NCBI GenBank assembly: GCA_943735955.1
Contig: OX030956.1
Coordinates: 10,686,445 to 10,750,444 of the forward strand
Origin: Piscicola geometra
Taxonomy: Eukaryota; Annelida; Clitellata; Hirudinida; Piscicolidae
Direction: 5' to 3'
DNA length: 64,000 nt
Shown here: piece after piece, positions 54,489-64,000 of the stretch
How positions within the stretch are numbered: position 1 is the first letter of the stretch
How the letters are laid out: each line of letters opens with the position of its first letter
Program-made: the position numbers and the translations under genes
Notes under the pieces: model-generated
Told to the model about the DNA's origin: nothing
What the model saw: the letters and a program-made list of their open reading frames with translations, nothing else
Databases searched by the model: none

Positions 54489-55712
54489 CTGTGGAAAACA
54501 TAAAAAGTTATAATATAACTGTTATATACTATAATATATATAATATAATATATAGACATTAAAATAGAACATACAATAAAATACTACTTATGTATTAGTT
54601 AATAATTAGTATTTTCAAACTTGAAATCAAAAAGTTTTATTTCTTTTGAAAAATCTTAAATGAATTAATTCGAACAGAAAAAACCTGTTTTTTAATGTTT
54701 TCTTGACTCATTTATTGAAAAACTAAAACTGAAGATTAGTAAGGAAACGTTTTCGAACTTATCAATACTGTTAACATCAATATGTAAAAAAAAATAGGAA
54801 AGCTATTTCTATAAAAATAAGTAGGATTTATGACAAAAATAAAGTATTCAGAAGTTGTGATTTCACTCCAGCTTGAGAAGCATAAATAATTTCATAAAAT
54901 CTTACTATGTGCTTTAAATTGCAAGGTTTACTTTGGAAGGTGTACTCATAATTTATGCAAATGATCTTAACGATTGACATAGACAAATTTCCAATGTTTA
55001 AATAGCTGTATGGTAATAAAACGGTGTTGCTAACAGGCAAAAGAAAATACTTTAAATTAATAAGATTTTTTTCATATTAGTTTAGTTTAGAGAGTTAAGA
55101 ACCACGCAGATCTTTTGACTTCTATAATATTACTAGTAAAACATTTTGCTGGTGACTTTTATTGCTCTGACCAAAAATATAAAGCTAAAACTTTTTATTA
55201 AACAATTTAGCATAATATTTCTGAATTGTTATAATATTTTTTAGTTAAATAAAGTGGTTTCACTTATTTTTTGGGATTATGATGGACTCGGTATTTATTT
55301 ATGTATATAAATAGGAATAACAATCGAATACGGACTCTGAGTTTATACTATATTCAGGTTTTGCTTTCGAAATTGATTTCCATAAAACATTTAATTACGT
55401 TAGGTAGTCGCATGTCCCTTTAAATTTAAAGAGTTTGACGTTACAAATCTAAGCTATATTTTTGGCCGCGTATTTTGCCATTCTCGATGCGCATGAAATG
55501 AGTGTGCTCACTTTTTTTTAATTTTATAAATATCACGTATGTTTATATAGTATATGGTTACATCAAATTGTTCATAGAAGAACCGAGAATAATCTTGACT
55601 GCCTATATGTAAGGAAGAACATATGTGTTAAGAGAAATATTCTTCGAAAGTCATTGATTTTTTTAGTTTTTTTGTTTTGTGTATAGCACACTTACTAAAT
55701 AAGGCCGACAGT
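54489..55712. other. Upstream of IMPACT exons, AT-rich
   Basis: Should contain the first intron and possibly the start exon or promoter of IMPACT. I could not identify either. Confidence 0.3.
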
Positions 55713-55945
55713 TTTGGTTTTCTAATCTTTATTTTTGAACTATCCTATGATATGATTTCAAAAATTTCATTTCTCTAGCAAATCGCGGGACAGAGCAGCA
55801 GCTCCCCGAAAGAGGTGCCTAGTTGACAAAGTTGTCAAATAGTATTTTAACTTTAGGGAGTTACTGCTCTGTTCAGGAATTTGCTAGAAAGGTGAAATTT
55901 TCGAAAATCATATCATATGATAGTTCAAAAATAACTAAAAGAAAA
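55713..55945. mobile_element. Hairpin MITE, about 230 bp
   Basis: Arms of about 85 bp: GTTTTGGTTTTCTAATCTTT ... CTAGCAAAT...GGACAGAGCAG at left, and the reverse complement CTGCTCTGTTCAGGAATTTG ... AAAGAAAACCAAAATTG at right, with moderate mismatch. No coding capacity. Confidence 0.7.
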
Positions 55946-56269
55946 CCAAAATTGAATATTATTACGTAGAATCACTCTACTAAATGGAACCATATTTTGA
56001 GAAAAATTATTACGAAATTGATCTTATTGAATTTTTAAATTTATTCAATAGTAAAGACTCTTTAGAAATTTGTAAAATTCTCATAATTAGAGCTTGACGA
56101 ACAACATAAATTAAAATTCAACAATTCAATTTCTGACAAGTATAATTCAGTCAAGACTTGAGTATCCATATTCAAATAATCAACAAGATGATTATATCAA
56201 ACTTCCATGAAAATAGAATGATGTTGGTACATTTTTACAACTTTAAAATTAAAAGTGCTAATGGTTTAA

Positions 56270-56790
56270 GAATTGATTGCCATAGATTCCAAAAGCATTC
56301 ATAGTCTATATTAGAAAATGAATAGTCATCAATGCATAGAGAAAAATCATCCCCCATCACTATCATCTTCTTAGCAGTCAAATAGCTGTTTTTTTCAGTC
56401 TGATCACCGATGACCACAACACAACAAAAAGAAAAACTGCAGCACCAAAAATAGCAGTCTTTGCAAAAACAAAAATGCAATCATAACATTGAATGGACGA
56501 AACAACCTTCAGCACCAGTACCAAGAGAATTGAAGGATGGCTGCAGCGAAAAAAGAAAAACAGATCACAGCAACTTCATTCTTTGCAAGATCCTCTTCGG
56601 CTCCTTCATTCTCACCTTCAACACCAGTACCAAAAGGATCCAGAAAGACGCTTTTGTAGGAATGAAGATGCTGTATTAGGAATGATGATTCTGTGGTTAT
56701 GTTGAAGATGATGGTGATGTGGGTGAGGTTAGAAGTGAGGATTGGTTTATGAAATTATTAAGGTTATTTGATTTGATTAGATATATAAAT
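56270..56790 (+). repeat. Dispersed repeat, copy 1
   Basis: About 500 bp shared with 62515-62990 (inverted) and partly with 57470-57800. Landmarks: ATAGATTCCAAAAGCATTCA, TCAGTCTGATCACCGATG, TCATTCTCACCTTCAACACC, AAAAGGATCCAGAAAGACGC, GATTCTGTGG. No open frame shared by the copies. Confidence 0.65.
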
Positions 56791-57469
56791 ATATTATTCA
56801 AGAATTTATTGAAAAGTGTTTTAGAAATTATAAAAAAACTTGACATTTTTTACATAAACTTTATTATTCAAATAGATTGTATTAGATAGTAATCGGTTTA
56901 CATTTAAATGAGACTCGATTGTTATTGTTTATAGTTACATATCTGTGTATGTTTATCTAAAAACTAATAATAGTAACTCCAAAACGGATTTTCTATATTT
57001 CTGAATAGGTTCATGTTTCAACACATTTGCATTCCAAATTAATTACTTTTCTAAACTACAAAACCATTTAAATCGGTAAAATTAGGCCATTGTTGAAACA
57101 TTTAAAGGAATAATCTGAAATTAGTGAACTTTGTGAAGAAAATATTCTTAAATCATTGAATTTTGTTATGAAAATAATCTGAAATTAATGAATTTTGTTT
57201 AATGTTTAATAATCATGAGAAACGGGAAAAATACTCATGAAAAGAGCTTAATGAACCCACCTATATTCTCACTATTTTATCGAAGCAAATCTTCTATGAT
57301 GAATTTACTTAAAATGAAGTAGCAAAAGTTTCAAGCATTAAAAAACTTCTAAATTAACTATTTAGTTTAGACGAAACATATTCAGTCATGAGTATAATAT
57401 TAAAGTAGTTAACATGATGATGGTTGTAATAAAAAGAAAGTATAATGATATTGGTACGATATTTTACCA

Positions 57470-57800
57470 CTTTGTATTGCAAAAGTGCCAGTCTTTGCAA
57501 GTATCTCTTATACCATCAGGACCAGTGCCAAGAAGATTTTGCAAGGCCTCTTGAGAGATGGCTGCAGAGAAAAATGACATACCTGTCTGAAAAACTTTAG
57601 TCTTAAGCAAGGTCTTCTTCTACACTTCCATTCTCACCCTCTAAAGCAGCGCCAAGAAGATCCAGAAAGATGCTTTTCTAGGAATGATGATGCTGTATTA
57701 GAAATGATGATTCTGTGGTGGCGTTTAAGATGCTGTATTGGTAATGATGCTGTGACGATGATGATGATGATGTGGGTGAGATTAGATGTGAAGAGTGGTT
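57470..57800 (+). repeat. Dispersed repeat, copy 2
   Basis: CAGTCTTTGCAAGTATC, CCATTCTCACCCTCTAAAGC, AGATCCAGAAAGATGCTTTT, GATGATTCTGTGG, GATGTGGGTGAGATTAG; diverged relative of 56270-56790. Followed at about 57870-57900 by a (GATT)n LINE-type tail. Confidence 0.6.
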
Positions 57801-57899
57801 AGATAAGGATTTTTTGATATTTTTGACAAAATTATTTATATATTCTATAGGTGTTTTAAAAAATTTATTGTAAGTCGCCTTTGATTGATTGATTGATTG

Positions 57900-59337
57900 C
57901 GATAGTCATCAACCTTCTAAAAACTTTTTTGTATTTGTCTCCCTGGCGACTGATAATTAGTATGTAAGTTTATACGTTTAACTACACTAATTCTAATCGA
58001 TTATTTAAAAAAACTATTATAGAGGTTAATTGAAAACATTTGTGATATTATCATTTTAAATGTAGTTAACTGTCTTTTAAAATAAATTAATATTTCATTA
58101 TAAAGATACTGGTTTTTTATTTTTATTGATTTATTAAAATATACTGTAAATCGTTATCTTTCAATTTTAAAATCATTCCTAATAAAATCAATATTTTATT
58201 TATTTTATTTTTCAGAAACAAAATCATCTTGAAGTAGTCAAATGCAAAAAGATAAATTTATTAACAATTAAATTAGATAACTTCTGGATAAATCATCCAA
58301 TGATACCTTTTTAAAATAAGTTTTTCACGTATTGCGAATATAATTAAATTATTTTAGTTCGTTAGACAGTTATTCTGAAAAAAATAATTTAAACTCTTTT
58401 TTAATTATTTTCAACATGAAAAAAATTATAAACACTATTTTCGAATTTTTTATATTTTAATTTTTATATATTTTTATTTTTAGGATTTTTTATATTAGTC
58501 CATTTTTGTGTGAAAGGACCTTAATGATTAAGTTAACTTTAGTCCATATATTTTATTATTATTTATTAATATTTTATTTGTCGTCTATGCTACATGTTCT
58601 TTGCTTATGTTAATGTATCGAGTCTCATTTAAATGGATCCCATAGTAATCAACCTTCTATATCATTTTTGTTTTTTCACCCTTGGCAAATAAGATTTATG
58701 TTAATGTAAACGTTTATACATGATTAATTTGAATAGATTTTCAATATTGTCACTCTAAATTTATATAGATTTTCTTTAAAATATAAATTCACTATTCTTC
58801 TTTGCCATATCTAAATATTGGGGACTTAGGCTTGTGTGATATTTAATTATAAAGACACTGCTCTCTTCATTGGTTTAGTAAAACTTACATGAAAACGTTC
58901 TCTTAATTTTGTTACCATTCTTCATGAAAAAAAGGATTTAGTTTTTTTATTGAGAACTTTCAGAAACAAAACCAACACCTGGTAAAAGATGGTATATAAC
59001 TTATAATATAAGGCAGCAAAAATTTTGTTTTATTGAAATGATTTTATTCAATGTTATTTCAATCATATAATAATGAAGTTTAAAACAAATAAAATAATTC
59101 ACCTTCACTCAATATGGAAGAAATAGTGAATTCTTTGTTGAGCAAAAAGAGAGTGAAAATTTTTTGGTTGACTTTGAAGCTGGGTTCTGGTATAGGACAG
59201 TGGACAGGTTCTAAAAAAGAGACTATAGGAAAAATAAAAGATTATCAAAAATTGAAGAAACAGAGTGGAAACACAACGTGGACAAACAACAAAGAAGAAA
59301 GGATGGAAACTAGAGTGAAACAGCGAAAAAAAAAAAC
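57900..59337. other. AT-rich stretch with repeats of unknown type
   Basis: 57896-58130 and 58630-58900 are diverged relatives (ATCAACCTTCTA, TTATAAAGACACTG), also related to 10395-10560 and 63150-63560. No gene recognised. The frames at 59105-59410 on both strands are not similar to anything I know, and the lower part of them is the end of MULE 3. Confidence 0.35.
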
Positions 59338-59824
59338 TAACGATGATCAGCAACATACACTCCACAACAAAGGTCAAGCAGCTGGTTAGGGGATATTTCC
59401 CCTGCCTCATAGCTATCCCATGCTAACCATAGTTTCTCTCCAATGAGACGAGTCGTGTGGGTCTGAAGTAGAGACCGACCGAAACAGATATTTTTATTTC
59501 GGCCGAAACCGAAATAAGACCGAAATTAAAATCTCATTTTCGGCCGAAACCGAAATTAAGCCGAAATTTAATATCAATTTTCGGCCGAAACCGAAATTGT
59601 AATCATATTTTCGGCCGAAACCGAAGCCGAAACCGAAATTTTTCCAAACTTTCATTTAAAATGAAAAAATAGCATTAAACGATGGCATTGCCAGTTTAAT
59701 AAGTAAATCCAAACAAGCGTATATTTTAAGCCAAAAAATAAAAGTTTTTCAACAACAAAAATGGTCTACATAAGTAATTGTTTATTAAAGTCAAAAAATA
59801 GTATTGAACGATGATAATTTCTGT

Positions 59825-60120
59825 TTAATAATTAAATCCAAACAATCGAATATTGTAAGCAAGAAATAACAGTTTTTCAACATTTTCACCAAGAAGGTAG
59901 CTGCGACGATCTGCGTATATTTGCCCTGCAGAACTAAATAGTTGCTCGCTAGCCACACTTTTTGGGGGTGCAGATAAGTATTTTCGAGCAGCAGGCTCAA
60001 GACATGAATATTGACTGCAATGCCAATACGCAAAAATGCTGGATGTTCTATGGATCCTAGGCTCTTTAAGATACGCCTGCATTTGGCGTTCGTGTTCAGG
60101 CGTCTTCTTGGCAGCATCAT
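59825..60120 (-). pseudogene. hAT 3 transposase, C-terminal dimerisation block
   Basis: In two frames: AYLKEPRIHRTSSIFAYWHC, LEPAARKYLSAPPKSVASEQ, LFSSAGQIYADRRSYLLGEN, VEKLLFLAYNIRLF. Matches the hAT C-terminal domain (YL..P..S..SE..FS.AG). Confidence 0.87.
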
Positions 60121-60160
60121 CGTTGTTTTGGTTGGTGAGGTTAATTTTGTCGTGAATATC

Positions 60161-60664
60161 CTATAAGGATGATGAGCCCAAACTGTTTAAAACGTTATTT
60201 CCCAGTATTTTTTCAGCCTGGTTGATGGAATTCTCTTCTGCAACAAAGTTTGGTTTGATAAAGTTTAAAACTTCTTTTTTGGCTTCCTCCTTTTCTAAAT
60301 CGTCAAAATACATATCTTTGAAGCGAGGATCAAGCAAAGTAGCTGCAAGCATTTCGGGCATTTTTTTAACAAACTCCAACCGTTTGTCTATGGCATCTCG
60401 AAGGGCTGCTTTCATCTGCATCAGTCCAACATCAGCTGACGTGATTTCTAATTTTGTTTTCAGCATAGAAATCATCGGAATGACAATAGATATTGATGCA
60501 TCATTGTAGCTGATCTCTGTGGTCGCGTCACTAAATGGTTTTAACACAACTATTATTCTTTCTATAAGTTTCCATTCTTCTTTTATTAAGGAGTCGATGT
60601 CTCCATGTTCAACGGAATAAAAGTTAATTGCTTTTTGTTGTTCATTTAGCCTAGACAGCATCAA
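60161..60664 (-). pseudogene. hAT 3 transposase, post-insertion block
   Basis: RWNSSYLML precedes (just upstream of 60664), then EEWKLIERIIVVLKPFSDAT, TEISYNDASISIVIPMI, MLAATLLDPRFKDMYF. LKPF...T and LDPRFK are typical of this transposase family. Confidence 0.85.
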
Positions 60665-60703
60665 GTATGAGCTGTTCCAACGCGTCTCAACATTTTGAAT
60701 CAG

Positions 60704-61072
60704 TCAATGTTGTGGAACATCAGCTGATTTTTGTATTTCCTTAAGATGACGACAAGCTTGTTCGCTGTGTTTGAAGTGAGAAACTATTTTTCTTGATTTT
60801 TTGATAACTTTCTCCACTGAAGTTTGAAGAAAATTAGCATCTTTCACGACAAGTTGTAGGTTATGTGCAAAACAACCAAAGTCACGTATTCCGGCAATAC
60901 GCATTGAGCTCACCATGTTGGGCGCATTGTCACGGATGCCCATGAGAACTTTATCATCTATCCTCCAGTTCAAAATTGTTTTTTTCATTTTTGATGCCAA
61001 ATAAGCTCCTGTATGGTTTTCTTCTAAGACAATAGCATTCAAAACAACTTTCTTTCTTGAACTTTCATGCAC
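60704..61072 (-). pseudogene. hAT 3 transposase, middle block
   Basis: VLEENHTGAYLASKMKKTIL, IRDNAPNMVSSMRIAGIRDF, GCFAHNLQLVVKDA: the second catalytic Asp (RDNAPNM) and the CxxHxLQL motif. Confidence 0.85.
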
Positions 61073-61120
61073 AAAATGAGCAGTGAAGCTAAGTAAAGAG
61101 CATGATTTGGTCGGATTCGT

Positions 61121-61342
61121 TCACCCATCTGTTGTAAAACTAATCCATTCTGCTTTTTTAACAAGTTTTTTAACTTGTTGATTCACTTTTATGTAAGTTG
61201 CTGGCATCAAGCTGGTTCGAAAAAACTTTTTTCTTTTTAAACGGTAATTTTTTGATGCAGTTGGATCAGCAAAGTTCAACCTTTTGATTGCTTCACCTTC
61301 AACAATTGAGTATGGAATCATATCAACAATGATCAAGTCCAT
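61121..61342 (-). pseudogene. hAT 3 transposase, N-terminal block
   Basis: MDLIIVDMIPYSIVEGEAIK and NQQVKKLVKKAEWISFTTDG; the closing F-T-T-D is the first catalytic Asp region of ZBED-type hAT transposases. It then runs into a stop (TGAACG). Confidence 0.8.
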
Positions 61343-61774
61343 GATGCATTTATCGATTGTCTGAGTAGAAGGATGATCATCTGGCCAGGTTCTGCAATCT
61401 TTTTGAAAATTGATAACTGGTTGAACTGAAACAAACTGTGAAACAGATTCTTCTAATTTTCTTTTCTTCGCTTATGTCGCCAGATCATTTTTTCTCTTCA
61501 ACGTCTAACAAAAACCTGGTGAACAATTCTTTGTGGTGTTTTTGAAGATGGTTTTCAATCCACAAATAGTCTGCTTCCTAGGCTGTGTACTACCTAATTT
61601 TAAACATGTATTACAACAGGCTTTGCTTTGGTCCGACTGACATTTTGTAAAAAACTTCCAAATGGAATTCAACGACATTCTCACAATTTATTTTTGAATT
61701 AATTAATCGAAGCCAAATCTTCTCGTTTTTTCGACTTATATACAGAATTCCACATGCTTGTATATCTTATTCGA

Positions 61775-61900
61775 ATAATGTGTGTGTATGTGTGTGTGTG
61801 TGTGTACTTCTAATAAATCGACCCTCTGGATCATTGCGAAAGATGCATTTAACTTTCCCATCACATCTAACAGATATCTAATAGAGATGAGAATCGAACC
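61775..61900 (-). mobile_element. SINE with pol III B box and (AC)n tail
   Basis: Minus strand: GGGTTCGATTCTCATC (B box), then ATGTGATGGGAAAGTTAAAT, GATCCAGAGGGTCGATTTAT, and an (AC)n tail at 61779-61805. The A-box region is not visible, so the head is truncated or degraded. Same family as 21892-22095. Confidence 0.7.
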
Positions 61901-62401
61901 CAAACATACAGATATTTCAGATGAACTACATACATTTTTTAAAAATTTGGTTTTTCGGTAAATATAAGATCCATTTCGGCCGAAACCGAAATTAAGCCGA
62001 AATTTAAAAATTATTTTCGGCCGAAACCGAAAAATGGCCGAAACTGTAAATTTAGATTCGGCCGAAACCGAAAAATTGCCGAAACTAAGAAAATTGACAA
62101 TTTCGGCGCCAAAACCGAAACCGAACCGAAATTCGGTCGGTCTCTAGTCTGAAGTCTTGAAAGTTTCCCTTCCCTCATTAATTGGCAGTCATCAGATAAA
62201 GAAGAGGATTCGTCGTACAATAATGAAACTAATAAATAAAAAGAAAGATTAGATTTTCCGGCTTTTCGATTATTTCAAGCATGCCAGCCTTCAAGGTCAT
62301 TATTGGTACGAACACATCGGCGATAAGCCGATATGCTCTCTACCGACCAGAGGCTGCTGCTAAGCCAATAATTATAAATATAAGAAAAATACGTTTGAAG
62401 T

Positions 62402-62516
62402 AATCCATCCATCCATCCATCCATCCATCCATCCAACCAGCCATCCAACCATCCATCCATCCATCCATCCATCCATCCATCCATCCATCCATCCATCCAT
62501 CCATCCATCCATCCAC
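62402..62516. repeat. ATCC tetranucleotide microsatellite
   Basis: About 28 ATCC units with a few AACC changes; marks the junction between truncated MULE 3 and the dispersed repeat. Confidence 0.97.
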
Positions 62517-62990
62517 AGAACCATCATTCCAACTACAGCATCATCCTTTCCACAAAAGCATATTTCTGGATCCTTTTGGCACTGGTGTTGAGGGTGAGAC
62601 TGGGGATGCAAAAGAGAACCTTGGCAAGACTGAAGTTGTTGTGATCACTTTTTTTTTGCTGCAGCCTCAGCAGAACTTGCTGAATTCTCTTGACATTGTT
62701 GCTGACAGTGTGACAAGAGGTGCTGAAGAGGAATTTGCAAAACTAATAGTTTTGTTGTTGCAGTTTTTCCCTTTGTTGTTGCTGAGGCCATCTCCGATCA
62801 GACTGAGAAGGAGCACCCTAGGAGAGTATGATGATGCTAAACAAAAAGACTTGAGATACTGATGATGATGATAATGATACTGATGGTAGATGATTTCTAC
62901 TTGCATGGATGACTATTTTGATTCTAATGAAGACTCTGGTAATGATACATTTTATTGAATGCTTTTGGAATCAATGGCACTTACCATCCT
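62515..62990 (-). repeat. Dispersed repeat, copy 3 (inverted)
   Basis: Reverse complement of the landmarks in 56270-56790, including GATTCCAAAAGCATTCA, CAGTCTGATCGGAGATGG, AAAAGGATCCAGAAATATGC. Borders the ATCC microsatellite. Confidence 0.65.
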
Positions 62991-63629
62991 TACGCTTTCA
63001 CCACTAAAACTATACATTATAATGTTGTAAGATACCATACCAATATCATTATATTTTTATATACTCAAAACTTCATTTTGTTAACTATTTGAATATGGAA
63101 TAAATTTGTATTGTGAAAAAACTTTTGTCCTAGCTGAATGATTGAATTTTTTTAATTTTTGAAACTTCTCATAGAAGATTCATGTTTTTTAAAATAATAT
63201 AATAAACTTTATATTTTAAGAATACAGATGAGTTTTCATGAGCCTTTTTGGAATTTCTCAAGATTATTCAATACTGTTTTTTTCAATAAAATGATTTTCC
63301 TTATAAATGTTTTCTAAATATGATTCTATTTTACCGATTTAAAATGTTTTTTTTTTAATAGAAAATTAATTAATTTCGAATGTAAAAGCAAAATATTATT
63401 TCAGTGATTCAATTTATTATTTTTTTACTTTTATAGATTTAAAATCTATTTATCTTTAATTAATCCTTTTATTTATACATGCTTATATTAATCCGTTCTT
63501 TTAGTAATAGGACCTTAAGGATTAGATGTAGTCTTTTCCATTCAGAATGTTTATATTTACAATGACCGTATCTATTTTTAAACGTGTGCAAATAATTTTT
63601 ATGTGAATAATTTTAATTTTAATGTGAAC
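62991..63629. other. AT-rich stretch, no gene seen
   Basis: Part (63480-63560) is similar to 58500-58640 (AGGACCTTAAGGATTAG), so old dispersed repeat sequence. Confidence 0.3.
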
Positions 63630-64000
63630 AGATTTGACATTACTGAGTAGAATTATTATTAATTACTCAAAAAAGTATTAATAAAAGAAGTAAAGAAGCC
63701 TTATTTATTGTTCATTTTACGATATATCTCGCCTCAGATAGTTTGCCAAAATATATACCAGATTTGACATTACTGAGTAAAATTATTATTAATTACACAA
63801 AAAATTATTCGTAAAAGAAGTAAAGAAGCCTAATTTATTGTTCATTTTACGATATATCTCGCCTCAGATAGTTTGCCGAAATATATATCGTGAACTATCA
63901 TATAACTTTAAAAAAAAATGTAAAAAAAGAAGTAAAAGAAGCCTCAGTTATTGTTCATTTAACGATATATCTCGCCTCGGATAGTTTGCCGAAATCTAAA
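63630..64000 (+). repeat. 130-bp tandem repeat, about three copies, cut by window edge
   Basis: AGATTTGACATTACTGAGTA starts at 63630 and again at 63760. GAAGTAAAGAAGCC and GATATATCTCGCCTC recur in three copies, the third diverged at its start. It continues beyond the window. Confidence 0.88.

Larger units (their letters stand above)
59469..62146 (-). mobile_element. hAT element 3 with ZBED-like transposase, in MULE 3
   Basis: 2678 bp. Ends TAGAGACCGACCGAA and TTCGGTCGGTCTCTA; perfect 8-bp target duplication GTCTGAAG at 59461-59468 and 62147-62154. Subterminal zones at both ends are packed with TTTCGGCCGAAACCGAAATT repeats. The transposase is on the minus strand: BED finger about 61670-61500 (WKFFTKCQSDQSKACCNTCL), 61342-61121, 61072-60704, 60664-60161, 60120-59825. 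A SINE lies in it at 61775-61900. Several stops and frameshifts separate the blocks. Confidence 0.93.
59338..62395 (-). pseudogene. MULE 3 transposase C-terminal part, split by hAT 3
   Basis: Minus strand. 62395-62275 reads [27 protein letters not shown], matching MULE 2. After an apparent intron, 62222-62147 reads YDESSSLSDDCQLMREGKLS RLQT. The frame resumes beyond hAT 3 at 59460 with RLIGEKLWLAWDSYEAGEIS, PNQLLDLCCG, and a TAG at 59340-59338. The upstream part is lost at the ATCC microsatellite. Confidence 0.82.

Noticed and set aside
59105..59410. Open frames on both strands of about 90-100 codons
   Set aside because: Part of the minus frame is out of register with the MULE 3 end, and the plus frame is a Lys/Gln-rich reading with no known motif.

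Overview
This window is a piece of an A+T-rich animal (metazoan) nuclear genome. The evidence is spliced host genes with short exons bounded by GT/AG introns, non-LTR retrotransposons, spliced MULE and hAT transposase genes, tRNA-derived SINEs, long microsatellites and TTAGGG-like repeats. The phylum cannot be fixed from the sequence; an AT-rich invertebrate is the likeliest reading. Nothing bacterial or viral is seen.
Two host genes are recognisable, both on the minus strand. (1) A B3GLCT-type beta-1,3-glucosyltransferase occupies 8225-2457: nine exons, every junction in phase, 483 residues, ending in a KSEL ER-retrieval-like tail; its first exon with the signal peptide is not found. (2) An IMPACT homologue (RWD domain plus UPF0029/IMPACT domain, a regulator of GCN1/GCN2 signalling) runs from 54488 to about 37660 in nine recognised exons; its introns are filled with transposons.
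Layout: 1-1100 LINE remnant; 1.26-1.86 kb hAT-derived remnant; 2.5-8.2 kb B3GLCT, with a LINE inserted in its last intron and another decayed element in a middle intron; 8.7-10.3 kb 16-bp tandem modules, a 187-bp tandem repeat and a tRNA-SINE; 10.8-11.5 kb AGT microsatellite; 11.6-14.4 kb MULE 1 split by a LINE; 14.4-16.6 kb AT-rich element with terminal 16-bp repeats; 16.6-20.7 kb multi-exon MULE 2 split by a young LINE; 21.8-22.4 kb foldback carrying a SINE; 24.4-26.1 kb inverted relative of the 14.4-kb element; 26.2-28.8 kb hAT 1; 29.3-29.8 kb second 16-bp module element; 30.9-32.7 kb palindrome, TIR element and telomere-like repeats; 33-36.4 kb 21-bp satellite; 36.8-37.2 kb MITE; 37.7-54.5 kb IMPACT with two RT fragments, two TIR elements, a hAT foldback and a nearly complete LINE that itself contains a hAT; 55-58 kb repeats; 59.3-62.4 kb MULE 3 split by hAT 3; 63.6-64 kb 130-bp tandem repeat running off the edge.
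The host genes show no obvious damage. The mobile genes are all broken by stops, truncations or nested insertions, except that the LINE at 18.7-19.75 kb has an open reverse-transcriptase frame. The most interesting signals are the nested insertions with intact target-site duplications, the chain of tiny same-phase acidic exons in front of MULE 2, two unrelated-looking elements built on 16-bp terminal arrays that share a motif next to the array, and a LINE with the inversion expected from twin priming.
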